DNA of 64,000 nucleotides, from NCBI RefSeq assembly GCF_000718165.1, contig NZ_JOEY01000012.1, positions 197,946 to 261,945 on the forward strand, in the 5' to 3' direction. Under the pieces are notes generated by a model. It did no database searches, was not told the origin of the DNA, and saw only the letters and a list, made by a program, of their open reading frames with translations. Both the position numbers and the translations under genes were made by a program. This DNA comes from Streptomyces fulvoviolaceus. Its GTDB lineage: Bacteria; Actinomycetota; Actinomycetes; Streptomycetales; Streptomycetaceae. Below are positions 51,442-59,567 of this stretch, in pieces (the first letter of the stretch is position 1; each line of letters opens with the position of its first letter).

Positions 51442-52197
51442 ATGAGACGACTTTCCGGGGAAAACCCCCTAATTCACTGGGTACTTGGCCGGAGCCGACG
51501 CCCCTCCCGCGTCCGCCGCTCCGCCCGCATCCGCCTCGGTGCGGCGCCGGCGGCGTTGTGCGCACTCGCCCTCGCCGCCTGTGGCACCGAGCGCCCGGGG
51601 GACGGTGACCCGAAGGCCGGGCTCGAGGACCGGGTGGAGGCCACCGTCAGTTCGTCCGCGGGCTCCCCCGACCCGGAGGACGACGGCAAGGGCGATGCCG
51701 AGTTCCTGGTGTTCATGCAGCTTCTCAACTCCGTTGCCGAGCCGTGCGTTCCGGAGTTCGAGACCCCGGATCTGGAGGAGCTGGGGGAGACGGAGGAGCC
51801 CAAGTGGACGGGTACGGCGATGCCGCCCGAGCCGCCCCTCCCGGACGAACCGCCGCCCTCCGAGGAGCCCGCGGACCCCGACGCCGCCAAGAAGGAGGTG
51901 CCCCTGAGCTCCGTCGAGAAGTGCACGGCCCGCGCCCATACCCGTCGCATCTCGAAGGCGCTGAAGGGCACGCCCGACCCGACACCGCGGCAGGTCGGGG
52001 ACGTCCTGCGCGACCTCGGCTACATCGACGAGCGGGTCCGCGGCTCCCAACAGTCCGGCGGAGACGTGGAGTTCATGCTCGACCTGCGGGTGCTGGGCAG
52101 CTCGCTGTGCCTGTCCGGCAGCACGAGCGGCACGAAGACCGTCGTCGAGTCGTACGGCGGCCACCCGGAGGTCGACTGCCTGGACGTGCAGCGCTGA
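51442..52197 (+). CDS. Lipoprotein of unknown function
   Basis: This 251-aa protein has a basic N-terminus, a hydrophobic stretch and a lipobox (LALAACG). The mature part has an acidic Pro-rich segment (PPEPPLPDEPPPSEEPADPD) followed by a helical domain (ARAHTRRISKALKG, QVGDVLRDLGYIDE) with paired Cys near the end. No family is recognised. The start at 51442 has a long N-region for a signal peptide, so a later start is possible. Confidence 0.7.
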   Translation: MRRLSGENPLIHWVLGRSRRPSRVRRSARIRLGAAPAALCALALAACGTERPGDGDPKAGLEDRVEATVSSSAGSPDPEDDGKGDAEFLVFMQLLNSVAEPCVPEFETPDLEELGETEEPKWTGTAMPPEPPLPDEPPPSEEPADPDAAKKEVPLSSVEKCTARAHTRRISKALKGTPDPTPRQVGDVLRDLGYIDERVRGSQQSGGDVEFMLDLRVLGSSLCLSGSTSGTKTVVESYGGHPEVDCLDVQR

Positions 52198-52239
52198 GCG
52201 CTCCGCTGGTTGTGCGGTTCTTTTGCCGCGGGCCCGGTG

Positions 52240-52305
52240 GGGGCTGGTCGCGCCCACGCGGCGGAGCCGCATATCGATGCAGCCCCGCGCCCCTGAAGGG
52301 GCGCG
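52240..52305. repeat. Dispersed intergenic repeat with terminator hairpin
   Basis: This is a close relative of the copy at 8631-8683, extended here by CGCGCCCC-TGAA-GGGGCGCG (52286-52305), an 8-bp stem suited to terminate both convergent genes. Confidence 0.75.
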
Positions 52306-52342
52306 GTTCCGCGGCCGACTTCACCAGGTCCGCTTGGAGCCC

Positions 52343-53992
52343 TCAGCCCTCGCAGCCGTGTCCGGGGGTCGACGGGTCGGGTGTGGGTTCGGTCGTGGTG
52401 GGCGGTTCGGTGGGGGTGGGGGTCTCCGGTGACGGCTCCGCGGGGGTCTCAGGTGCGGCCGGCGTCGGGTCGGTCGCCACCGGAGTCTCCTCAACAGGCG
52501 CGGGGTCCACGGGAGTTGGGGTCTCCGGCTCCGGAGTGGGCGAGGGAGCCGGCGACGCGGGGGTTTCGCCGTCCTCGGACGGGGCCCCCGTCTCCGGAGT
52601 CTCGTACGACGGCGGGCTCTCCTGCACAGGCACCTCCGGCTCTTCCTCCACCGGTTCGGCCGGCGCAGGATCAGCCGGTTCAACCGGAGCAGGATCAGCC
52701 GGTTCAACCGGAGCAGGGTCAGCCGGTCCAGCCGGAGCAGGATCAGCCGGTTCAGGGGCAGGATCAGGCCCAGCCTCCGGGGCCGTACCCCCGTCCCCCG
52801 ACCCGGTGGACTCGTCCCCCGAGCCCCCACCCCCCGACTCCACCGAACTCACCGTGGACGCATCGGAGTTGTCCGCCGCGACCACCACACTGTCGGCCGC
52901 GCCGCTGCCGCTGCCGCTGCCGGCCGAGAACACGACCGCGTCGCCCTCCTGGGTCTCCCCCGACCCGACGGACACCTCACGCCCCGCGCCCGGCACCGGC
53001 CCCTGAGACGGCCCGGCCGCCGGCCCCTGCGTCAGTGGCTCCCGGGCCGCCGGCACCACGGAGGCACCGCCCGAACCGAGCGCGATCACGATCGCGAGGG
53101 CCGCGCCCGTCACCGCCGTGCCGACCGCGATCGCCACCGGCGCCTTCACCCCGGCCGCGACGGTCCCGGCACTGCCTCCGCCGGCCGCGCTCACCGCACC
53201 CGTGGCGCCCGCGAGCGAGGGCAGCAGGAACTTGCCCGCGCCGCCCAGCGCGAAGACCAGCAGCGCCGGTCCCACCAGAGCGGGGAGCTTGTCGTTGGCG
53301 CGCATCAGCACGGCGAGCCGGGCGCTGCAGTCGTCGCAGGCGTCCACGTGGCCGAGGAGCCGCTCGGACTGCCGTGCGGTCGCGCTGCCGCGGACGTACG
53401 CCGGCATACGCACCCAGTGGACCTCGCAGGCGGGGTCGTCCGGGGCGTCGGTCTGCGTGCTGAGGAAGGCCTGGCGCATGCCCTCGCGGGCGCGGTGCAG
53501 CAGTACGGCCGTGGCGCCCTGCTTGGCCCCGATGCGCTGACCGACGACCTCCAGCGACTGCCCCTCCGCCTCCGCCAGCCACAGCGCCTGCACCCAGCGC
53601 TCGGGGAGTTGGCCCAGGACGCGGGCCAACAGGTCGACGGAGGACGCCCGTTCGGCCGGGTCGTCGCCGGAATCGGCGCCGTGGAGGGCCACTTCGACCC
53701 GCTCGGGGGCCGAGGGATCCTGTGGCGTCTCCCGCACGGCGGTCCCGACGGCGGACGCGAGGTGCCGCACCGTCGTCATGAGATACGCCGGTACGTTGTC
53801 GATCTCGTGCCCCGCGGACAGTCGCCGCCAGACACGGAAGTGCGCCTCGGCGACGAGGTCTTCGGCCGCCCAGGAGTTCCGGGTGAGCGAACGTGCGTAG
53901 GCGACGAGGCGCGGGTGCTGTTCCTCGAAGATCCGGGTGTACGCGACGGTGGCGGACGCCTGCGCAGGCACGGTGATGGGGCCGTCGGTCAT
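52343..53992 (-). CDS. ECF sigma factor with zinc-finger, TM and Pro-rich extracellular tail
   Basis: This is a 549-aa protein. Sigma region 2 (about 20-65, IFEEQHPRLVAYARSL, AEDLVAEAHFRVW) and region 4 (LPERWVQALWLAEAEGQSLE, GAKQGATAVLLHRAREGMR) are followed by an anti-sigma-like zinc motif (HVDACDDC). Two hydrophobic segments come next, then about 240 residues rich in Pro/Ala/Glu with DPAPVEPA-type repeats. The fusion joins sigma factor and membrane-bound anti-sigma in one chain, so release probably needs proteolysis or a conformational signal. GGAG lies before the ATG at 53992. Confidence 0.88.
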   Translation of the reverse strand: MTDGPITVPAQASATVAYTRIFEEQHPRLVAYARSLTRNSWAAEDLVAEAHFRVWRRLSAGHEIDNVPAYLMTTVRHLASAVGTAVRETPQDPSAPERVEVALHGADSGDDPAERASSVDLLARVLGQLPERWVQALWLAEAEGQSLEVVGQRIGAKQGATAVLLHRAREGMRQAFLSTQTDAPDDPACEVHWVRMPAYVRGSATARQSERLLGHVDACDDCSARLAVLMRANDKLPALVGPALLVFALGGAGKFLLPSLAGATGAVSAAGGGSAGTVAAGVKAPVAIAVGTAVTGAALAIVIALGSGGASVVPAAREPLTQGPAAGPSQGPVPGAGREVSVGSGETQEGDAVVFSAGSGSGSGAADSVVVAADNSDASTVSSVESGGGGSGDESTGSGDGGTAPEAGPDPAPEPADPAPAGPADPAPVEPADPAPVEPADPAPAEPVEEEPEVPVQESPPSYETPETGAPSEDGETPASPAPSPTPEPETPTPVDPAPVEETPVATDPTPAAPETPAEPSPETPTPTEPPTTTEPTPDPSTPGHGCEG

Positions 53993-54029
53993 GGCAGGAA
54001 CTCCAGTTGCCTGCTGATGGGACAAGGGT

Positions 54030-54053
54030 TTTGTTAGAACAAAGCCATTTTGT
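54030..54053. promoter_or_regulatory. Overlapping ACAAA/TTTGT inverted repeats upstream of the ECF gene
   Basis: TTTGTT-AG-AACAAA (54030-54043) overlaps ACAAA-N5-TTTGT (54039-54053), so three half-sites lie about 40 bp before the sigma gene start in an AT-rich patch. This may be an operator or the sigma factor's own control site. Confidence 0.55.
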
Positions 54054-54168
54054 AAGCCCAGATGACAAAAACTTCAAGCAATCACAGGGAGTCGACAGGT
54101 GATACAGGTCACACCAACCGTCTTGGGTGGCCGCGTAATACGCAGACCCTCCGCAGGCTCGTAGAGGC

Positions 54169-54588
54169 ATGAACACCACCACCCTGAAGCAGCCCGTCCG
54201 TGCCCGCCTGGTCACGCCCGACTACCCGGAGCTGGCCGTACGCCCCACGCTGCGCTACGACTCCGCCGATCCGTACGCCGTACACATCGACTTCCCGGCC
54301 CATGTCTCCGCCGACGGCGAGGGCCTGACCTGGATGTTCGCCCGCTCGCTCCTGGAGGAGGGGCTGGAGACGCCCGCCGGCGTCGGTGACGTCCACATCC
54401 GGCCGTGCGGATGGGCCCGCACCATCCTGGAGTTCCACTCACCGCTCGGCCTGGCCGTGATCCGGTTCAGCTCGGGCGCCCTCCAGCGCTTCCTGCTGCG
54501 CACCTACGACGTCGTCGAGCCCGGCACCGAGAACCTGGGGCCGAGCTTCGAGCACGGCCTCTCGTCCCTGCTCGGCGATGCCGTATAA
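54169..54588 (+). CDS. SsgA-like sporulation/cell-division regulator (SALP)
   Basis: This 139-aa protein is typical in length and motifs: RPTLRYDSADPYAVHIDF, WMFARSLLEEGL, GDVHIRP, LEFHSPLGLAVIRF. SALPs are specific to morphologically complex actinobacteria and control septum placement and spore wall steps. The paralogue cannot be named with confidence. It is divergent from the ECF gene. Confidence 0.92.
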   Translation: MNTTTLKQPVRARLVTPDYPELAVRPTLRYDSADPYAVHIDFPAHVSADGEGLTWMFARSLLEEGLETPAGVGDVHIRPCGWARTILEFHSPLGLAVIRFSSGALQRFLLRTYDVVEPGTENLGPSFEHGLSSLLGDAV

Positions 54589-54603
54589 ACCCGGTGTCCG
54601 GGT
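54589..54603 (+). terminator. Hairpin directly after the SsgA-like gene
   Basis: ACCCGG-TGT-CCGGGT forms a 6-bp stem right after the stop codon. Confidence 0.55.
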
Positions 54604-54631
54604 CAGGCGTGCGCGGCTACCGTGGCGGCCC

Positions 54632-55396
54632 ATGACCGACACCGAACTCCCCCCGCGCCTGACCCGGCTCACCTTCCACGGCCCCCTCTCCGAGGCCCGG
54701 GCCGCGCGGATCGTCGACAGACTCGCCGGGGCGGCCCCCTCGACGGTGCTGGACATCGGCTGCGGTTGGGGGGAGCTGATGCTCCGCGTCCTCAAGGCGG
54801 TACCCGGGGCGAAGGGCGTCGGGGTCGACCTCAACGGCGACGACCTGGCCCGGGGACGCGCGAACGCCAAGGCCCGTGCGCTGGCCGAGCGGGTGCAGTT
54901 CGCCGAGGAGTCCGCCGTAGGAACGTCACGGGGACCGGCCGACCTCGTCCTCTGCCTCGGGGCCGGCCACGCGCTGAGCGACGCGCAGCCGCCCCATCAC
55001 ACGGCCGAGGCCCTCGATGCGCTACGACGGATGGTGGCGCCCTCGGGGCGTGTCCTCCTCGGGGAGTCCTTCTGGCAACGACCGCCCGCCGAGGCCGAGT
55101 TGGCCGCGATGTGGCCGGACGCGCGTGCCGACGAGCTCCCTGACCTGGCCGGACTCGTCGATCTCGCCGTGGCCGCCGGGTTCCGGCCCGCGTGGATCGA
55201 GACGGCCGGCGGCGAGGAGTGGGAGGAGTTCGAGTCCGGCTACCAGGCCGACGTGGAGGAGTGGCTGGCCGCCCACCCCGACCATCCGCTGGCCGAGGAG
55301 ACGCGCGAGCGCGTGGACCGGCACCGGACGAGCTGGCTGCGGGGGTACCGAGGCGTGCTCGGGCTGGCCTATCTCACGCTGGTTCCCGTGGGCTGA
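54632..55396 (+). CDS. Class I SAM-dependent methyltransferase
   Basis: This 254-aa protein has SAM motif VLDIGCGWGELMLRVL, KGVGVDLNGDDLARG, ADLVLCLGAGHAL and RVLLGESFWQRP, followed by a C-terminal helical lid. Substrate is unknown. TACCGT (54618-54623) 8 nt before the ATG suggests a leaderless mRNA. Its stop is 7 bp from that of the convergent gene. Confidence 0.88.
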   Translation: MTDTELPPRLTRLTFHGPLSEARAARIVDRLAGAAPSTVLDIGCGWGELMLRVLKAVPGAKGVGVDLNGDDLARGRANAKARALAERVQFAEESAVGTSRGPADLVLCLGAGHALSDAQPPHHTAEALDALRRMVAPSGRVLLGESFWQRPPAEAELAAMWPDARADELPDLAGLVDLAVAAGFRPAWIETAGGEEWEEFESGYQADVEEWLAAHPDHPLAEETRERVDRHRTSWLRGYRGVLGLAYLTLVPVG

Positions 55397-55403
55397 GACG
55401 GGC

Positions 55404-56045
55404 TCACGCACCCCGCGTGCCGTACCAGCGCCACTCGGTGAGCCGTGGGCGGTCGGGGAGGGCGATACGGCCGGTCGCCCAGAGCAGGGTCTCCCAGGCA
55501 TCACTGCCGACGGTGACGTGAGGGAAGAGCCTCCGCAGAACCCGTGCGCACAACTCCCCCGGCGGCGACCACTCCAGGTTCAGCGCCTCGGCGACGTCAT
55601 GCAGGTGGACGAGGATCTCGACCACGGCCATCGCGGCGAAGCCCTCCGGGTCCGAGGGCCCGAAGACGTGGTGGGCGACGGTGGTCGGGGGCGCCGTACG
55701 CAGGACGGACACGAGCAGGCCGCCGCACGCCTCCACGACGGTCAGGAGGCCGTCGGGACCGTCGGGGCCCCGCTCGACGAAGATGACACCGTCCGGCCCG
55801 CCGCTCCGCTCGCTCCGCGTCCGGAACGGCAGCAGCCCGGACGTCGGCGGCTTCGCGAGCCCGAACCTCGCGGCGTAGGTGAACAGGTCGTCGGCCAGAT
55901 GCTCGACGGTCTCCCAGCACGTCCACTCCAGCGTCCCCGCCTTGGCCTCCCAGGCCTCGGGGTCCGCGCCTTTGAGGGTGCCGACGGCCAGAGCGACGGC
56001 CCGGCGGACGTCCTCCGCGTCGACCGCGGTGTCTGCGCTGCGCAT
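55404..56045 (-). CDS. Maleylpyruvate-isomerase/DinB-like protein
   Basis: This is a 213-aa protein with a mycothiol-dependent-enzyme-like (DinB) helical core: WTCWETVEHLADDLFTYAAR with the first His, HHVFGPSDPEGFAAMAVVEI, then ILVHLHDVAEAL, giving the three-His metal set. These enzymes use mycothiol in isomerisation or transfer reactions. TACGAT 7 nt before the ATG suggests a leaderless start. Confidence 0.8.
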   Translation of the reverse strand: MRSADTAVDAEDVRRAVALAVGTLKGADPEAWEAKAGTLEWTCWETVEHLADDLFTYAARFGLAKPPTSGLLPFRTRSERSGGPDGVIFVERGPDGPDGLLTVVEACGGLLVSVLRTAPPTTVAHHVFGPSDPEGFAAMAVVEILVHLHDVAEALNLEWSPPGELCARVLRRLFPHVTVGSDAWETLLWATGRIALPDRPRLTEWRWYGTRGA

Positions 56046-56160
56046 GCGGAGGATCGTAGCGAGTGGCTGTGACAGCGGACCGCGGCGCCCGCTGGGTCCT
56101 CGGCGAGCTCGACGGTCGTGAGGTGTGGCCGCGCTGCCGCCCTGCCGCGCTTCTGTCTCG

Positions 56161-57090
56161 TCAGCGCCGGTCCGCACTCGTGCCGGCCCGGCTGACCGGT
56201 GTCGGCTCTCCCGCCTCGTCGCGGTTCGGTAGCCGGGGCTGTGCTGCCAGGATCTCGATCAGCGCGGTCGCGGCGGGTGGGTCCGGCGGGTCGCCGAAGG
56301 TGGCGGCGTAGATCCGGCGGGCGTTGCCGGTGAGCCGTGTGGTGTGGATGCCCGGCGCCCGGTGGGCCCGCAACGCGAGTCCGTTGAGGATGGCGACACC
56401 CATCCCGGCGGCCACCAGCGCCTGGGCGACGACCGTGTCGTCGCAGGAGTAGGCGATGCGCGGGGAGAATCCGGCGCCTTCGCATGCCGTGATCGTGGCG
56501 GCACGGCAGCGTTCGCAGCCGCCGACCCAGGCGGAGTCGCGGTGGTCTTCGAGACGCTGGTGGGGTTGGTCACTGACGAGGTAGAGGGGGTCGTCCAGCA
56601 GGTGGGTGAGCCGGAATCCCTCCTCCTCCGGAGTGTCGGTATGCCGGAAGATCAGGGCGATGTCTACGTGCCCGGAACGCAGCATCTGCAGGCCCTCGAC
56701 CGGATGGGCATCGACGAGGTTCAACTCGATTCCCGGGTACGTCCGGGACAGTTCGGCGGCTGCCTTCGGTACGAGGGTGCTGAGGACCGTCTGGAAACCG
56801 GCGAGCCGTACCCGTCCGGCACGGAGTCCCACGCGGGCGGCCAGCTCGACGGACGCGGCGTCCACTCGCCCCAGAATCTCCGTGGCCCGCTGCGCCAGGA
56901 GTTCGCCTTCGGGGGTGAGCCGGATACCGCGGCCCACTCGCTGGATGAGCCTGGCTCCGATGGCGGCTTCCAGCCGACCCAGGTGGTGGCTGACCGACGG
57001 CTGGGAGTACTGCAGCTCCTTCGCCGCCTCGGTCACCGATCCATGGCGGGCGACCGCCTCCAGCACCTTGAGGTGCGTCAGGTTCAGCAT
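56161..57090 (-). CDS. LysR family transcriptional regulator
   Basis: This 309-aa protein has an N-terminal HTH (LTHLKVLEAVARHGSVTEAA, YSQPSVSHHLGRLEAAIG) and a C-terminal periplasmic-binding-protein-like effector domain (GRVRLAGFQTVLSTLVPKAA). It is divergent from the DHFR-family gene at 57266, which it probably controls. A GTCT-ATG-AGAC inverted repeat lies 10 bp upstream of its start codon. Confidence 0.92.
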   Translation of the reverse strand: MLNLTHLKVLEAVARHGSVTEAAKELQYSQPSVSHHLGRLEAAIGARLIQRVGRGIRLTPEGELLAQRATEILGRVDAASVELAARVGLRAGRVRLAGFQTVLSTLVPKAAAELSRTYPGIELNLVDAHPVEGLQMLRSGHVDIALIFRHTDTPEEEGFRLTHLLDDPLYLVSDQPHQRLEDHRDSAWVGGCERCRAATITACEGAGFSPRIAYSCDDTVVAQALVAAGMGVAILNGLALRAHRAPGIHTTRLTGNARRIYAATFGDPPDPPAATALIEILAAQPRLPNRDEAGEPTPVSRAGTSADRR

Positions 57091-57162
57091 GGATTAAGTA
57101 TGTCTATGAGACTTCGGAAGAATTGGCATTAGACGTCATGACATCGGGCGGCCATCCTCGTC

Positions 57163-57231
57163 TCATGACCGAGCTGAACCGAGTTTCATGACCGAGCTGA
57201 TCCGAGTTTCATGACCGAGCTGAACCGACGG
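57163..57231. repeat. Three tandem 23-bp repeats in the LysR/DHFR-family promoter region
   Basis: The unit TCATGACCGAGCTGAACCGA with GTT occurs at 57163, 57186 and 57209 (the last diverges at its end). Copies one and two each read ATG-ACC-GAG-CTG ... TCA-TGA, that is an eight-codon mini-frame overlapping the next one. Confidence 0.85.
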
Positions 57232-57265
57232 AGTTCGACCAGCAGAAGGACAGGAGTCGCCAGCC

Positions 57266-57913
57266 ATGTCACATGCCCGCGTCCACAACTTCTCCATCTC
57301 GCTCGACGGCTTCGGCACGGGTGACGTTCAGAGCCAGGACGCGCCGTTCGGCCACGCCGGCGAACGGCTGCACCAGTGGATGTTCACCACCCGGTTCTGG
57401 CACGAGATGACCCGCCGGCCCGGCGGGACCGCCGGCCTCGACGACGCCTTCGCGCAGCAGTTCGCGCCCGGCATCGGCGCCGAGATCATGGGCGCCGGGA
57501 AGTTCGGCCCGCCCGGATGGCACAAGGACCCGGAGTGGAAGGGGTGGTGGGGTCCCAACCCGCCGTTCCACACACCGACCTTCGTCCTCACCCATCACCC
57601 GCGCCCGTCGATCGAGATGGAGGGCGGCACGACGTTCCACTTCCTCGACACCTCGCCCGCCAAGGCGCTCGAGACGGCCCGCGAGGCCGCAGGTGACCAG
57701 GACGTACGGATCGGCGGGGGGCCCACCGTGATCCGCGACTTCTTTGCCGCCGGGCTCATCGACCGCATGCACGTCGTGGTGGTCCCGATCCTGCTCGGCC
57801 GAGGCGTACGCCTCTGGGACGGACTGGAGGGCGTCGAGAAGGACTACGAGGTCGAGGCCACGTCCTCGCCCAGCGGAGTCACGCATGTGACGTTCACCCG
57901 CGCGGGTCTCTGA
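57266..57913 (+). CDS. Dihydrofolate reductase family (RibD C-terminal-like) protein
   Basis: This 215-aa protein has VHNFSISLDGFGTGD, EIMGAGKFGPPGW, TFVLTHHPRPS, VRIGGGPTVIRDFFAAGLI and VVVPILLGRGVRLW, the NADPH-binding RibD_C fold. It is a reductase of unknown substrate, probably under control of the divergent LysR gene. AGGAG precedes the ATG. Its stop codon lies inside a 22-bp tandem repeat. Confidence 0.9.
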   Translation: MSHARVHNFSISLDGFGTGDVQSQDAPFGHAGERLHQWMFTTRFWHEMTRRPGGTAGLDDAFAQQFAPGIGAEIMGAGKFGPPGWHKDPEWKGWWGPNPPFHTPTFVLTHHPRPSIEMEGGTTFHFLDTSPAKALETAREAAGDQDVRIGGGPTVIRDFFAAGLIDRMHVVVVPILLGRGVRLWDGLEGVEKDYEVEATSSPSGVTHVTFTRAGL

Positions 57914-57988
57914 GCCACCTCGCGCGGGTCTCTGAGCCACCTCGCGCGGGCCTCTGAGCCGCCTCACGCGGCGGGCCTCTGAGCCGCT
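57899..57988. repeat. 22-bp tandem repeats over the end of the DHFR-family gene
   Basis: CGCGCGGGTCTCTGAGCCAC with CT recurs at 57899, 57921 and 57943, and a degenerate copy follows at 57965. Each unit carries a TGA like the real stop, so copies may have arisen by slippage at the gene end. The rest of the gap to 58047 holds no gene. Confidence 0.85.
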
Positions 57989-58047
57989 GCACGCGGGTCT
58001 CGTCGAACGGCGGCACCGAAGCGTTGAGCCATACGCCGTTTGCGACG

Positions 58048-58587
58048 TCACAGAGTGCGTGCGAAGGCGTCGAGGGCTGCGAAGTCCGCGCCCCGCAAAC
58101 CCAGTCGAGGGTCGACCCAGTGGAGCAGTGCCGGTCCGTCGTGGTGCTTGGCGACGAACTCCCGGTCCGTGTCGTCGAGTTCGTCGTCGACCCAGGCGAA
58201 GGGTCGGCCCGCGGCGTGGGCGACGAGGTAGCGGGTCTTCCAGAAGGTGCCGGACGGGCCGGTGCCAAGCATGGTGGGCCAGTCGACGACGGGGAGGTCC
58301 GGGAGGCCGAGGACGGGGGCGATGAAGGTGTTCGCCTCGACGCCCCAGGTGGTCGCCCAGACCAGGTCGTACAGGTCGGCCAGCTCGCGGAGTTCACGGC
58401 CGTGGCCGGCGTTGAGCCAGACCCGCAGCGGCTTGACGTAGGCCCGTGGCATGCCGGGGTGCTGGGCCAGCCAGCCCTCGGGCTTCATACGGTGGGTCGA
58501 GTAGCCCGCCGGGCGGCGCTCGGGCTTCGCGGCGTAGGGGTTGAGCGGGCCGTCCACGTCGAGGTAGAGGAGGGGGCGGAGGTTCAT
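58048..58587 (-). CDS. HAD-like domain protein
   Basis: This 179-aa protein has an N-terminal LLYLDVDGPLNPY motif (nucleophile DxD), a central LVWATTWGVEAN and late WVDDELDDTD. It resembles small actinobacterial HAD-domain proteins of unknown substrate. GAGGGGG precedes the ATG at 58587. It is downstream of, and on the same strand as, the hydrolase-GNAT-monooxygenase genes. Confidence 0.8.
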   Translation of the reverse strand: MNLRPLLYLDVDGPLNPYAAKPERRPAGYSTHRMKPEGWLAQHPGMPRAYVKPLRVWLNAGHGRELRELADLYDLVWATTWGVEANTFIAPVLGLPDLPVVDWPTMLGTGPSGTFWKTRYLVAHAAGRPFAWVDDELDDTDREFVAKHHDGPALLHWVDPRLGLRGADFAALDAFARTL

Positions 58588-58709
58588 GTCGTTGCCCCCT
58601 CTTCGGCTATTCGGCTCTTCGGCTCTTCGGCGGGGTGACTGCGTCGAGCGTAGCTTCGGCCGTGCTGCCAGGCCGACCCAATTTCCTTCGTGGGCCGCCG
58701 ACTTGGGCG

Positions 58710-58985
58710 TTACGTGTGGCGCATGACCTGGTAGATCGTCTCCGCCGCCGGGGACTGGTGAGGTACGTCGTGCCAGCCGATCTCCCCCGCACGCTTCACG
58801 ATGGCCTGGCGGGCGGCCTCGGCGGCCGCTTCGTCCTCGAAGAAGGCGATGGACAGGCCGTTCCCGGTGGCCGGGTCCACGAGGTGGTACGCGGCGTGGA
58901 CTCCGGGGACGCCGGCGGCCGCTTCCAGGACCCAGTCCCGGTCGTCGTCGGGCATGGGCTCCCATACGGCTACTCGCGCGATCAT
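58710..58985 (-). CDS. ABM-like (dimeric alpha/beta barrel) small protein
   Basis: This 91-aa protein begins MIARVAVWEPMPDDDRDWVL and has GLSIAFFEDEAAAEAARQAI, typical of antibiotic-biosynthesis-monooxygenase-fold proteins. The catalytic role is unknown. The ATG overlaps the stop of the GNAT gene (ATGA), with GGAGG 5 nt upstream. Confidence 0.75.
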   Translation of the reverse strand: MIARVAVWEPMPDDDRDWVLEAAAGVPGVHAAYHLVDPATGNGLSIAFFEDEAAAEAARQAIVKRAGEIGWHDVPHQSPAAETIYQVMRHT

Positions 58986-59554
58986 TGCTTCCTCCCGTTC
59001 TCCCAGTCCGACTGGGTGAGGACGTACTCGACCTCGCCGTGCTCGCAGCCCTCGACCCGCTCCGACCAGGTGCTGGTGTAGGTCCGGAGATATGTCAGGC
59101 CCGCCTTCTCCATGACCCTCCGGGAGCCCGCGTTGACCGTCATCGTGTTGGCGGTGATGTGTTCCACCCCCAGGTCGGTGAACGCCTTGTCGATCAGGGC
59201 GCGTGAGCCTTCCGTGGCATATCCCTTCCCCCAGGCGGCCTTGTTCAGGCGGTAGCCCAGTTCGACGACGGCGACGCTGTGCTCGTCGAGGGGGCGGAGC
59301 TCGAACCAGCCCAGGAAGGTGCCGTCGGTCTTCTTCTCGGCGGCCCAGAAGCCGCGGGTTCCGAGGCCGGGGTAGTCGTGGAGGAAGGCGGGCAGGGTCC
59401 GGGTCCGGATCGCTTCGAGGGGCGTCGGCCTGCCGCCGTTGAGGTAGCGCATGACCTCGGGATCGTTGTCCAGGGCGTACACGTGCTCGACGTCGGATTC
59501 GGCCTCGGTGAACGCCCTCAGCACCAGGCGCCCGGTCTCCAGGAAGACGTGCAT
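58982..59554 (-). CDS. GNAT family N-acetyltransferase
   Basis: This is a 190-aa RimJ/RimL-type acetyltransferase: LETGRLVLRAFTEAESD, VVELGYRLNKAAWGKGYATE (acetyl-CoA loop), ANTMTVNAGSRRVMEKAGL. The substrate (protein N-terminus or small molecule) is unknown. GAGGAGG precedes the ATG. It is the middle gene of an operon with the hydrolase and the ABM-like protein. Confidence 0.92.
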   Translation of the reverse strand: MHVFLETGRLVLRAFTEAESDVEHVYALDNDPEVMRYLNGGRPTPLEAIRTRTLPAFLHDYPGLGTRGFWAAEKKTDGTFLGWFELRPLDEHSVAVVELGYRLNKAAWGKGYATEGSRALIDKAFTDLGVEHITANTMTVNAGSRRVMEKAGLTYLRTYTSTWSERVEGCEHGEVEYVLTQSDWENGRKQ

Positions 59555-59567
59555 GCCTCGCTCCTCC

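Noticed and set aside
57163..57231. A CRISPR-like array or small peptide operon
   Set aside because: Repeats lack spacers; mini-frames of eight codons have no ribosome binding sites of their own.
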